NCBI GenBank assembly: GCA_026874595.1
Contig: CM049306.1
Coordinates: forward strand, 24,915,519-24,979,518
Length of the DNA stretch: 64,000 nt
Source of the DNA: Sipunculus nudus
Lineage: Eukaryota > Annelida > Sipuncula > Golfingiida > Sipunculidae
Direction: 5' to 3'
The notes beneath the pieces were generated by a model that ran no database searches, was not told the DNA's origin, and saw only the letters and a list, made by a program, of their open reading frames with translations. Shown here in pieces: positions 35,391 to 47,909 of the stretch. Every line of letters starts with the position of its first letter. The stretch's first letter is position 1. The translations under genes were made by a program, and so were the position numbers.

Positions 35391-37266
35391 GTCACTGTGC
35401 TCAGCTGACGTTAACCTTGAAGGTAAAAATCTAAAATAATATCAAATGGAGATAAAGTGTAAGAGGAAGAGGTAATAAAGGCCATGGTTGGTTTATATGA
35501 TTGGTTTGTATTGATGAGCAAGAAATTGTTGCAAATAATATTTTGTGACCTGACCATGTATTCCTAATGTTGAAACTGAAGCATGTGAGCAGTTTGTGAA
35601 CAAATGATCTGTACAATTACCATGATCATTAGTTGGCTTTTCGATTAACTGTTGACTTTTCAGTAGTTTACACATTTGTTCAATCGAATCTTTTTTTTTG
35701 TATAATATATATTATTAAATATATGTTTTTTTTATGAAATGTATACAGTTGAAATATAACTAATTAACAACATAAAACATGGTAAACAAAGCCTATCTCA
35801 AATTCTGCTGATGCAGGAAAATAATGAACAAATGTTTGTAATAAATCCTCATTTTTTATCACATTAATTTTTTTTAAATTTTAGTTTATATTTCTATACA
35901 TTTTCAATATAACATATATATCTGAATATAAAAGTTGATTCATAATTCTCAATTGCATCATCATAAATCCAATCTTGTCAGATAACACCATATCATGCAT
36001 ACAAATGTTTATTTATTTTTTACCACAAAAATATATCTTTTAAATCTGCAAAACAATAAATATCTAAAAAAATACTTGATTTAGACTTCTCAATTTTTAA
36101 TTGTGTCTTTATTTATCCATAATGTGCTTCATATTTTATCATAATCTAAGCACACTGATGGGTTCCATTATTATTGGTAAAATCATTTAAAAGAAAAATG
36201 ATTCTTTAAAAATGGTACATTATACAACATTGCATCTTCTGGATTACACCTTGAATTACTTTTTCAAGGAAAGTTTTTGCATATCAGAGTGGAAACAGCA
36301 TTACAATTAAGGAGATACAGTGAACACTTGGTGGGTTGGGTTTGGGGGGGTTGGGGTTGGGGGGGGGGGGGGGTGATTGGGGTGGTGATATGAGAATAAC
36401 TGTACACCTGTCACAGCAGGGGATCTCCCCCAGTGACTGTAACAAATCAGAAATCCAGGCATTGCTGACTTCCAGTGACCTGGAGTGGGACCCTGCATCT
36501 GTAATCTGTAATCAAAGCAAATGACTACAATAGAGCCTCAAGAAAAAAAAATCAATAACTAGCTTAATTTTCAAGCTTTTACTTCCAAATTTCAGATTTA
36601 AACAAATTAAATATTTATGTTTACATGCTGTGAAAATTAAATCAATGGTACTTACAGAAAAAAAACGTGCCATGGTCAAAGTTGGGCAAAATTTAAGGTA
36701 CTGATTTTATTTTTATGCTAATAACTTAAAAAATTTACAAAATTCAGATCTAATTTTGGGTAAACAATTGAATCTTAATTAAACACAGTTATATACTTGG
36801 GAAAATAGACTCTAGTTTCAAAATTTTTCATGTTAAGTGAGTAAATATTTTTCCTGATTTTTTACAAAGTCCATTATGTTTGGGCCCATAACTTAAAGAA
36901 TTTATACTTAACAGACTTAATTTCTGGCATGTACATAGGAACTATATAGAAGAATATTTATGGTAAATATGAGGAAAAACAGATGAGTGGTTTTGATATA
37001 AGGCAGTCCTGAAGTGTGAAAATAGGATTTTAATAAAAAATTGAGGTTTTTCCTTAATTTCTCAAAGGAACGAAGTCGCAAAGACCCAGTTTTCGGCTTG
37101 GTAGGAGATCTTGGGGACATCTAACATTATGCTGAATTTTGGATTCCTAGGTCTTACGGTTTCAAAACGTGCCACATCTACGGACGGACGGACGGACAGA
37201 CGGACGGACGACGGACAATGGACCACGACTATAGCTCAGATGACTTATAGTCAGCTGAGCTAAAAA
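35391..37266 (+). mobile_element. Helitron-like element, family d copy 2
   Basis: Similar to 14816-16632 throughout. The first ~15 bases of the head are missing, but GCTCAGCTGAC is kept (35399-35409). The 3' hairpin and TAAAAA are intact at 37231-37266. The ACGG run has fewer tetramers than copy 1, and the G-rich segment (about 36336-36373) is longer, with an extra TTTGGGGGGGTTGGGG block. Confidence 0.85.
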
Positions 37267-37520
37267 TATTTTTTTAATATTAAAGGCTGACATAGGAATG
37301 TATGATAAACATTTGTAACATCACAGTTTAGTTACCTTTAATATGCTTTTAAATTTTCATGTGAAAAGAATCTTAGAAGAACATGCCTAAAATAACCCCT
37401 TTGGTACCTTTGACAATTATACTTTATAAAAGTCATACTGTACAGATATTACATGTTAAGTTTTTATTTAAATTGTTTGTTTAAATTTTGTTTAAATTTC
37501 GAAAAAAAGAAGCAACTTAC

Positions 37521-37557
37521 CAGGGTTGTCCAATATCCGATTAGCTTTCTCTGAATA
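37521..37557 (-). CDS. Candidate 37-base exon
   Basis: On the minus strand this is bordered by TCTTTACTTACAAAG and by CCCTG/GTAAGTTGC. In one frame it reads YSEKANRILDNP plus one base, the same end phase as the protein kinase C exon downstream on the same strand. The plus strand is also bordered by splice-like motifs (CTTACCAG and TTT/GTAAGTAAAG), so the strand is uncertain. I do not recognise the peptide. Confidence 0.25.
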
Positions 37558-37562
37558 CTTTG

Positions 37563-40500
37563 TAAGTAAAGATTTTCTTCACTGATAACTTAAAATTCTG
37601 TCCATTAATTATCAGTCCCACATGAACATAACATAACAACAAGTGGTTTGGGGCTTACATATACACACCTGCATGTATACAAAACTAGGACAAAGAGTAA
37701 AACTCGTGTGGTTCTCAGGTTAGTCACCTGTGCTACAGTATGTACCTGCCATGATTTAGTGAACCCTTGCTGACTGGGGATATTACGTACAGGCACTCAA
37801 GTGTGCTACTCCCTTGTACCCCAATCACGAATTCTCTTTATGGATGACGATAATAACATGATTTTACCTGTAATGACCAAGCACTACAACAAAGCACAAG
37901 CTGGGGCACAGCTCACTGACCTATCCCCCTGAGTCACAACTATGTGTATTGAGACGATGTACAAGTGCACATGTGATCCACCAATGAAGTAAAGACAGTT
38001 TGCTTAGAATTCACACCATGACCTATATAGAGTACTGATAATCCTAACACTGCTATCCATAGACCAACACAAGGAAGTGACGATCATAGTACCCAGAAAG
38101 ACAGAACAGGGCCAGCTTACTATCAACATATGTTAACCATCATAGACACCCCGAGTACACCAACTGGATGAACTGTAGGGTTCAGGTATCAACCACAGGG
38201 ACTTGTGGTGGCTATATACAGATTATAAACCAGAAGTATGAGAGACTATACTGACATGGTCTTGATAAGGTTCACCCCAGTGAAGTTGGTGAACTATGGT
38301 GATCAAAACATCACCAGAAGAACTTGCGACATGAAAACTTAGACCTTATTTTCATCTATCTCTGACATATTTTCTGATAATAATAAATCAATAATTCACT
38401 GCTATATAAAGCAAATAAATCTACTCATACTAGAATGAGTGGATATAATAATTATAGTACATTTATGTGTCACATTATTTATAGGAAGGACTATAGAAAT
38501 ACCAGTATCTTTAGAAGTTTCAGAATAGAGTATCCTATATTATCTGTATTTATATTTATAGAATCAAGCTGAAAATTTGTGCAGTAGTTGAACAGTCTGC
38601 CTTTTTTAAAAGACATTTAATTACAATGGATAATATGAATTCACTATGGTGACTTTTTTTGTTCAGAAAGGGCTGCAGTTAATTACAAGTTGTCCATTTA
38701 TATATGGTTTGTATGTGTAAATATAACTGGGTGACAACTTAAATGGTGTGATATATCTGTCAAATACCATCAGACTCAAGCCATAAATATCAAGAGATTT
38801 TTCTGTTCCTGTATAACTCCCAACTCTTAACCTGCATTTTTTTCAAAATATAATAACTTTCTGACACAAAGCTCATAACACATCTTTAATTTTTTTTATC
38901 CTGTTATATAAATATATGCAATACTGTGGTAAAAATTATTAACAGTCAAAAACTTGCAGTGAAACTTAAGTTTGAAATCATATAACTCATATATACCAAC
39001 ACGAACTGGATATTTAATTTTGCACTCAATTAATATTCTATTTTTCTTTTAACATCTTAAGCAACAGGTAACTTATAAAATTAAAATTAAAATATAGTAT
39101 TATATCTGTCTGCTGTAACATATGACAGTGAAATAATTATCATTGGAACAATAGCTTCATCGGCTCCTGTTAGGTTTAAGTACCAAGTACAATTCTCTAA
39201 AAATAAAGTACAAAGAAGCACATACCACAAAATCTTGAGTTTTCATGTCTTTTCAATAACTGAAGTCTTTCAAAAAGGCACGGAAAACAAATGACATGAC
39301 TTGATTTTCAATTGGGATATTCCCTGTATGTCTCTCAAGTACTATTTTTTATACACACTGCCTAGCTAGATTTATCTCTGAGGAGATGGTTTTTCTGTGA
39401 TGAGTTTTCTGTGGGTTCTCAGTGAAATCACATTGCAGTTACATCATGCTTACATTCTGTCAGCTGTACATGTTTTATGATCGCTAAATAAAAGCTAGCA
39501 CAAGGCAAGTATTAAGTTGTCTATGCCCCAGTGGATCACATCTCAAATTATTATTGACAAGCTCATATAAATTCCATTGGCTGTCACAGGAGATCTTTTA
39601 GACCAGTCAAGGGGCATCTTAAGTGAGGTAAGCATGTCTACCAGGATCAACAGACCTAGAAACTATTTGTCTCTTTTCTAATTCCAGCGACTGCCCCAGT
39701 CAAATTTCCTGCTGGCCTTTCCCATATGTCCACTTCCAGTTGGTTGCACTGGCTGTCCACTGACATGTGTACCAGGTGTTGCTTTACACCAACATATATT
39801 TAACTCACTGATATGTATTTCATGTCTGGCATTACACTGACATATATTTAACTCACTGACGTGTTTCACATATAAATTTTCACCGACATAAATTTAATTC
39901 ACTGATATGTATTTTATGACTAGCATTTCAGTGACTAGTATTTAATGCACTAACAAGTTTTTCATAACATTTCCTGTTTAATTTGTATTTCATTTCTAGT
40001 TTTTTACTGACATCCAGAAAATATGATAATCCCTTGAAAAAAAGAGGCCCCTCACATGTTGCAATCTGATTTATTTGTATCTAAAATATGAAAACAATAA
40101 TCCACCACAAAACATACTGGTATTAGAAAATTATTATAACTAGATTGTGAAGTGTCAGCCTTCAAACCTTCACCAGATATGTGTATATAGTGTCAAGCTT
40201 CAAACAGTTACAAAGGTTCTCCTGGTGAATGGCAGAGCTAACAGACAAACTAATGACCCATCGGGGAAAACATAATATCTTCACCTCTTGGTATAGGTAT
40301 AATAAAAATTTAAAAAAAAACAGATTCTTGCGACTTTTCAATTTCCAAAAGTTAGACCCTTTTAAAGAAGCTTTTTCTAGTTGCATAAATATCAGCTCTT
40401 CCCAACACTTGTATGTTTTTTCATCTTATTAAGTTTGAATCCTCTAGCAAACCTTGTATCTGAAATATTAGCCATGACAGTTCACCCTGAACGCTATTTT

Positions 40501-40888
40501 CATAACCTGGTGTGACAACAGGAAAAGTGGCTGCGGTATTACATGTCATCATTTTCAACGTCTATTTTGTTGTTTTCAAGTGCCTTTGTTTGAGCCATGA
40601 CGTAGCTGTTGTGTGTAAAAACAACAGATTACTTGCATCTGATGCACAGACATACTACACCCATGCATTATTTGGCCCCTTGAGCGCCTTGGGCCCAAAG
40701 AGGTTGAGTGAAGGGATTATTTCTCAAATCTCAAGCATTTTGTGACTGCTTCATATGTTAGTAAATCTTTACCCAACTACAATTATCTTCTTTAAGACTT
40801 TGTAAGACTTATTTTGGTAAAAAAAAAATAGGACCATATTCTCATGGATAACATACAGATCATAACATGTCTTATATTTGTTTTTAAA
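37563..40888. other. Unassigned AT-rich DNA
   Basis: No gene or repeat family recognised. ATATTTAACTCACTGA-type phrases recur irregularly at 39780-39910. Confidence 0.45.
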
Positions 40889-40920
40889 ACAAGGAACCAA
40901 TGGGTCATGTCGCTCAGCTG
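40889..40920 (+). mobile_element. Solo family d-like 5' end
   Basis: ACAAGGAACCAATGGGTCAT followed by GTCGCTCAGCTG matches the family a/d head. No matching tail follows before the family c copy at 42266. Confidence 0.65.
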
Positions 40921-41559
40921 AATTTTGGAAATATTACAAACTGCAAAATTTTTTTTTATTTCTTTTGGTTTTTCATGTATATTAGTATTTGAAAAGGTTT
41001 GAATTGCAATGCTAGTCTGTATGTAAGTAAAGTAGATTAAGGTATCATATATCTACTTCACTTACTCAGTTTTTGAAAAGCTAAGAGAAAATGGCCCTGC
41101 TAAAATGAAACTCTGTAAATTGTAGAATAATGGACATAAGCTAAAGCATATGCACTTTGTTAGCCCTGCCTGGGCTTTAGTATTTGCGTTTACTAATAAA
41201 ATGCTTAAAATAAAACGTGATTCAATGTACCTATAGCCAACTCTTATCACCAAAGCCCTGTAAAGTCTGTATGGTGAATCCCATATATTTTCATTTTAAG
41301 GCGTCAAAAGGCTCTTTGAGGACCTAACGATTCCCCTGTATTTGCATATCAGGCCGTCACGCCTCATGTGAGTGGCATCGTTGCTATGAGAACACCAACA
41401 GCAGTCCCACAGCTCGACCCATTTGGTAACATTCGCACTGAAATTATGTATTCAGGTAGTCCACACATGGAACTTTGTGTCCTATGATATATCTCTGCTG
41501 AACGAATATTACGGTCCATGGGCCAAATGTAAGTGTATATATTTATTGTAGACACTATT

Positions 41560-42130
41560 GCAACAATTTTGTACTGACAGGTCCAGTAAAATTCCCTCTG
41601 CCGAGATGACAGGAGCGGCTGGCAGCATTTGTCTGAACCCGTGTATTAACTGTCAAATTGCGACTCGCGAATCGTGATTGTTTCAGTCAGCCGGTACATT
41701 TGACTGCGCTCGTCATGTGTACCTGAATATCTCGCGCTGATTGGCTGAGCTAGTTTAGGCCTACTTTCAAGAGTGGTGGTCCGGTAAACGTTAACACTCA
41801 GGCTAAGGGTTATAGTGTTTAAAGTCCTGCCGAACTCAACATAAGCCACGGCCTAAAAATATTAAGACAAATTAAATGGGAATATTAGAAGCCTATTGGA
41901 AGCCCGGAATAGGCGATGACTGAATGAACCATGATGGTTTTGAAAAAGATTCCAGGAAAGACCACTGCTGACGTCACTGGAAAAGACCTTAGTTCAGCAA
42001 AGCAGTGATGTGTGGCGCTGACCATCCGGGAACCGGCCAAGTGTACCAGTCCATGAAATAAGAGGGTCAGATAGTGGAAAATTGGTTATATGAGTGGTCG
42101 CAAGATGGCGGTACAGATACTCAGTGTGAT
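41560..42130. promoter_or_regulatory. CpG-bearing promoter-like region
   Basis: Visibly richer in G+C and CpG than its surroundings (for example TTGCGACTCGCGAATCGTG at 41655-41673). CCAAT motifs occur on the minus strand (CAGCCAATC, 41737-41745) and again near 42080. On the plus strand CAAGATGGCGGT at 42101-42112 fits the YY1 core-promoter motif, and its ATG (42105) opens 24 codons to a stop at 42177. It could serve a transcript in either direction; no adjoining exon is proven. Confidence 0.35.
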
Positions 42131-42265
42131 ACAACGCAGGAACATTGATTTCTCTGTCAAAAGCAACAATAATTCATGAAATCATGGACTGGGCCAGTCC
42201 AGCACTTTGTGTGATAAATTAAACCTGTGGTGTGAAACCATATAATACCATATATATAATATTAT

Positions 42266-45261
42266 ACAAGGCCTACAGGCCTAATGCGAACCTGTGCAAA
42301 GTTTAGGAGTATGAATGGAGGTTTATTTTTAAAATTTAATATTGATCCTCCCAAGTCCTGCATATCTACCTTAGTCATTATGATTTCAGCAAAATGGATG
42401 TTTCTGACCTGCAAGTTTCGGACTAGGACATTTTAAAACCAGAATATGGGTAGTCGACAAGCCACTATGTGTATCCGCAGAAATCAGAGTAGGACGGGTG
42501 AAGTGAGGCATAGATTAAGTGGCAAGGGGAAAAGAGCGTGATGTGTTGCATATTAGCATGGATGTCTGCAGCTTAAACGTGAATGTAGGTGGTGCCACCT
42601 GTCATAAAATCGAGAAAATTGTCCAGGATGTATAAACCTGCAAAATTTCAGGTGGATAAGTCAAACCACTGCCGAGATATGAGTGATTTTATCCCAAGGC
42701 ATATCAACAGATGGATGCTGTGCATAAGTGGTTGCAGGTGGTGCCACCAGTTTTGCCTATAATGAAGAGCTATGTGAGATCTATACACATGCAAAATTTT
42801 GGCCTAATCGGTCAAATGGTTCCCAAGATATGAGCTTGGATGTCTGCAGAGTAAATGTGAATGTAGGTGGCGACACCTGTCATAAAATCGAGAAAGCTGT
42901 CAAGGATGTAAAATACCTGCAAAATTTCAGGTGGATAGGTTAAACCACTGCTGAGATATGAGTGATTTTAATCTAAGGCAGATGAACAGATGGATGCTGT
43001 GCATAAATGGTTGCAGGTGGCACCATCAGTTTTGCCTATGATGAAGAGCTATGTGAGATCTATACACATGCAAAATTTTGGCCTAATTGGTCAAACGGTT
43101 CCCGAGATATGAGCTTGGATGTCTGCAGAGTAAATGTGAACGTAGGTGGCGCCACCTGTCATAAAATCGAGAAACCTGTCCATGATGTATAAACCTGAAA
43201 AATTTCAGGTGGAGAAGTCAAACCACAGTTGAGATATGAGCGATTTTATCCCAAGGCAGATGAACAGATGGACGCTGTGCATAAGTGGTTGCAGATGGCG
43301 CCACCAGTTTTGCCTATGATTAAGAGCTATGTGAGATCTATACACATGCAACCTTTTTGCCCAATTAGTCAAATGGTTCCCAAGATATGAGCTTGGATGT
43401 CTGCAGAGTAAACGTGAATGTAGGTGGCGCCACCTGTCATAAATCGAGAAAGCTGTCCAGGATGTATAAACCTGCAAAATTTCAGGTGGATAAGTCAAAC
43501 CACTGCTGAGATATGAGTGATATTATCCAAAGGCAGATGAACAGATGGATGCTGTGCATAAGTGGTTGCAGGAGGCGCCACCAGTTTTGCCTATGATGTG
43601 ATGTGTGAGATCTATACACAAGCAAAATTTTGGCCCAATCGGTCAAACGGTTCCTGAGATATGAGCTTGGATGTCTGCAGAGTAAACGTGAATGTAGGTG
43701 GCGCGACCTGTCATAAAATCGAGAAAATTGTCCAGGATGTAAAATACCTGCAAAATTTCATGTGACAAAGTCAAACCATTGCTGAGATATGAGTGATTTT
43801 AACCTAAGGCAGATGAACAGATGGACGCTGTGCATAAATGGTTGCAGGTGGCGCCACCAGTTTTGCCTATGATGACGAGCTATGTGAGATCTATACACAA
43901 GCAAAATTTTGGCCCAATCAGGCAAACGGTTCCCGAGATATGAGCTTGGATGTCTGCAGAGTAAACATGAATGTAGGTGGCACCACCTGTCATAAAATCG
44001 AGAAAGCTGTCCAAGATTTATAAACCTGCAAAATTTCAGGTGGATAAGTCGAACCACTGCTGAGATATGAGTGATTTTATCCCAAGGCAGATGAACAGAT
44101 GGACACTATGCATTAATGGTTGCAGATGGCGCCACCATTTTCAGTATATGTTATAAAGCTATCAAAGGGCTACATTTGTGCAAAATTTTTAGCCTGATCG
44201 GTCAAACGGTTCCCGAGATATGTGGGTTTGTGTGTGGAAACAGATGCACAAATGGACGCTGGGCAGCAAGGAAAGGTTAGAGGTCAACAAAAAATGAGGG
44301 TGCAGCAGTTCACATGTGACCTGATGATAAACCAGATTCACTTAAAATGCAAACCAAGTTTTTTCTGAAAGATATAGTTCCAATAATCTGGGAATTCTGC
44401 ATCTATACATTGTCTAGATGTCTAGACGCTTTGTCTAGACATCAAGACACATTGTCTAGACACCCACCAGAGCCAGGTCAGTGGCCATGGTGATGTCTGG
44501 ACCCAACCTGTTTGTACTGAGTGACCCCTTGACTTGGCTGCTGAAACTCAGCATGGGGTCAAATCTGTTTTCAAACACAGAAAGCCTTTTTCAATTGGCT
44601 ACAATGCTTTTTTAAACCTGTATTAACCCAATCTATTCTTATAAAACTGGCAGAACCCTACCATAAAATAATTCTTGTAAAGTTTAAACCAATCAGCTTA
44701 ACAGTTTCATCATAAATCAGGGTATAAGCTGGAAGAGTTTAAAATAACATATTCGCTAGTACAAAACACATCAATGTAGGTGGCACCACCAATACCTCCA
44801 TTTCAGATATGACATATGTGACAAACATTGGTATAAAATTTGGTGATGATAGCTCTAGCAGTTTCTGAGATTTTAATTTTAGTCTGCTTTTTTGGACAGA
44901 TGACTAAGTTCAACCTCACGTAAATCGGCCAAAAATCTCCAAACTGGAACCATTCGAACAAACTTGAATGAGATCGTTTCAGGGATCATTTCTGTGAAAT
45001 ATTGGACAATTTGGCTGGACAGTTTGAGAAGAAGATTTTTAAAGCTCTTTTAGCTTTTCCCCTATAAAATCTAAGAAAATGTTGTTAGAAAAAAAATAAA
45101 CAAAATCCGATAGAGTTTTTCAGATGACTGATTATTTGCAAAAAATTTGGTGATGCAAGCTTCTGCCGTTTTTGAGATAGCTATGGTTAACTTACAGACT
45201 ACGCACACCGCACGACGGACGACGCCGCACCATCGCATAAGCTCACAGGTTCGCTAAAAAA
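42266..45261 (+). mobile_element. Composite Helitron-like element, family c copy 2
   Basis: The 5' end is ACAAGGCCTACAGGCC with GCGAACCTGTG at 42286-42296. The 3' end is CACAGGTTCGC at 45244-45254 then TAAAAAA, an exact 11-base inverted match. A GACGG/GACGACG-rich run precedes the tail. Inside are the family h head (about 42438), its 277 bp array, the TCTAGAC cluster and the same trailing segments as copy 1. An additional segment with a GGTGGCACCACC core (about 44710-44950) is absent from copy 1. Confidence 0.82.
42590..44240 (+). repeat. 277 bp tandem array, second copy
   Basis: About six units with the two-core structure of the 7700-9420 array. Unit starts recur every 277-279 bases (for example the shared ATG at 42728, 43007 and 43838). 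The 61-71 residue frames and the opposite-strand frames of about 97-99 residues are repeat by-products. Confidence 0.9.
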
Positions 45262-45550
45262 TTACACAATAATCTGACATAATTTCTTGTATGTTTATAG
45301 AAAATATATAAAGGAATATAATTATGTATATGAAATATGATCAAAAACAGATCAGTAGTTTTTATGGATTTTTAATGGAATATGCGGTTTTTCCTTAATA
45401 TCTCAAAGGAATGAAGTCTTAGTAACCCAATTTTGGGTATGAACAGAGATTTTGGGGACATCTAACTGTATATAAAATCTTAATTTTGGATTTGTAGGTT
45501 TCAAAACATGCCCTGTTAACAGATGAATTATAGTCAGCCGAGCTAAAAAT
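45262..45550 (+). mobile_element. Decayed family d 3' end
   Basis: Follows directly on the family c tail. It resembles 16330-16630 (CAGATCAGTAGTTTT, TTTTTCCTTAATATCTCAAA, GACATCTAACTG) and ends ATAGTCAGCCGAGCTAAAAA, a mutated family d tail without the ACGG run. Confidence 0.7.
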
Positions 45551-46321
45551 TTACAGGGATAGGTTTGGGAAAATGTAAAGTTTCAAATTGTGAAAGCAAT
45601 ATAATTCAAATCAAGTACAAATTGATAAATATATATATGTCAGAGACGAGATTAAAATCCAGGCGGATTTTAAATTCGCCTAAACAAGATTGTGATTGTG
45701 ATCTCGCCTAGGCGAGATTGCAATTGTGATCTCAGCTAGACAGATTTTAAACTCGCCTAGACGAGATCACAATCGCAATCTCGCCTAGACAAGATTAAAA
45801 TCCATCATGGAGCAGGCCATGATTTTAATCTCGCCTAGGCGAGTTTTAAATCTGTCTGGTGTCATCCAGGCGAGTTTAAAATCTGCCTGATATCACTTGG
45901 GCAAGTTTAAAATCTGCCTAGGCGAGATTAAAATAGTGATCTGATCTAATTTCCCAATAAATTATGCATTGTAATTGACTTATGAAAGATGTTTTCAGTC
46001 AGATTTTCAATATTTTAACACTGAATGGTTACGTATAGTTCCCAAGTAATATATTTATTAATATTTACAGAATATATTATTAATTAAATAATAATATTAA
46101 TTTGGAAATGGAATATTTTATATTATATATTTTTTATTAATATGGTTATGTATAGTTCACAAGTAATATATATTTAATATTATTTACAGAATATTATAAT
46201 ATTTATGTAATAATTAACATTAATTTTTTTATTTTATATTTTTATTTATAAACTATGTAATAAGAAACTTACATTGGTATTGTATATGGCATATTCAAAT
46301 GATATATGATGTGGGCTGCTG

Positions 46322-46456
46322 CTGATTATTTACATAATAATTTTGTTGTCAATATTAATTTGAAGGGAAACAGAAACATTTGAACTAGATCAACCAACTA
46401 TTACAGCTGATTATTTACATAATAATTTTGTTGTCAATATTAATTTGAAGGGAAAC
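46322..46456 (+). repeat. 85 bp partial tandem duplication
   Basis: CTGATTATTTACATAATAAT and the following TTTGTTGTC...GAAGGGAAAC occur at 46322 and again at about 46407. The spacer AAACATTTGAACTAGATC is repeated a third time near 46924. Confidence 0.85.
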
Positions 46457-47048
46457 TGGTATTAGTAATATTAGTAATGTAGTATTTTAAAAAGACAAAA
46501 GGAACATAGCTCATTTATTTTTTATCAATATTATTCAATGCATGTTCACATGCATAAATGATCCATTACTCTATGAATCTAGAAATCATATTTTTTCTGA
46601 TATGATATAATACTGTCCAAAAAAAGGCAGTTATCTTGTAACACAGTCTACATAAATATTGAAGCTTCACAAAATGCCTCACAAAACATTAAAAAAAAGA
46701 TCAGAAGAATATTATATACATTATAAGAAAAGACTAAATAAGACAAAGAAATATTCACTTGCATACATCTGTGTATCAACTTTTACCTTTTCTCATATGA
46801 TGTTTAATTACCTAAAAAAAGGATGGTGTATCAAAGTCCATCATAAATACTGATACCCTGCATATTTTGTATCATAAGTGTACATGTTTTGACTGTTGAG
46901 TGTTGAATACCTGGGTGAAAAGAAACATTTGAACTAGATCAACCAACTAATTTGTTCTGTTTGTCCTGTAAGAATTATCAAATAGGATGATTGTTCATGT
47001 TAATGTGTAATATACTCATTAAATAGTGAAGTAATAGCTATCTAAACT

Positions 47049-47080
47049 AATCTATCTATCTGTCTATCTATCTATCTATG
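47049..47080 (+). repeat. TATC microsatellite
   Basis: A short TCTA/TATC tetranucleotide run with one TGTC interruption, inside fold-back element F. Confidence 0.9.
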
Positions 47081-47909
47081 ATTGATTCAATATGCATGTG
47101 GATGACTTTTTCCCCCAGATTTGCTCTTCATAATATCTCATTAGTGTGCTTCAATATACCTCTTGTTACTCTCTAATTGCCATATATTTAAATACAATTA
47201 CAAATTATTTTTTTTTTGTAAAAATTATTAGTGATATTTACAATCCCAAGGTTGTTAAGAAAACTGGAGAAAAAAAATAAAGATTAATTAATGTTTAGCA
47301 AATAATTGGTATGATAAGGATGCTGTAGACCACATGAAACACATCAAAGGTTCAAATAATAATCAAATATCTATTTCATAATTATGTTTCCAAAATTAAT
47401 GTTAATTATCACACGAATAATTATTACATTACTGTAAAAAAGTTAATTATTACATTAATACTATAATATTCTGTAAATATTAATAAATAAAAAATATATT
47501 ACCTTTTAACTATATATAACCATTCAGTGTTAAAATATTGAAAATCCGACTGAAAACATCTTTCATATGTCAATTACAATGCTTAATATATTAGGAAATT
47601 AGATCAGATCACTATTTTAATCTCGCCGAGGCAGATTTTAAACTCGCCTAAGTAATATCAGGCAGATTTTAAACTCGCCTGGATGACACCAGACGGATTT
47701 AAAACTCGCCTGGGCAAGATTAAAATCCTGGCCTGCTCCATGATGGATTTTAATCTTGCCTAGGCGAGATTGCGATTGTGATCTCGTCTAGGCGAGTTTA
47801 AAATCTGTCTAGCCGAGATCACAATTGCAATCTCGCCTAGGCGAGATCACAATCGCAATCTCGTCTAATCGAATTTAAAATCCGCCTGGATTTCAATCTC
47901 GTCTCTGAC

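Larger units (their letters stand above)
45639..47909. mobile_element. Fold-back element with long inverted arms, copy F
   Basis: The left end is GTCAGAGACGAGATTAAAAT and the right end is the matching inverted GTCTCTGAC. The arms (45639 to about 46110, and about 47390-47909) stay alignable in reverse complement through GATGTTTTCAGTC and ATTTTAACACTGAATGGTT. Outer parts are tandem CGCCTAGGCG palindromes, including ATCTCGCCTAGGCGAGAT at 45701-45718 and 47830-47847. Its end resembles copy E (GTCACAGGCGAAATTAGAAT), so both belong to one family. The interior has an AT-rich duplication of arm sequence (about 46141-46230) and an 85-base tandem pair at 46322-46456. No transposase frame is seen. Confidence 0.88.
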
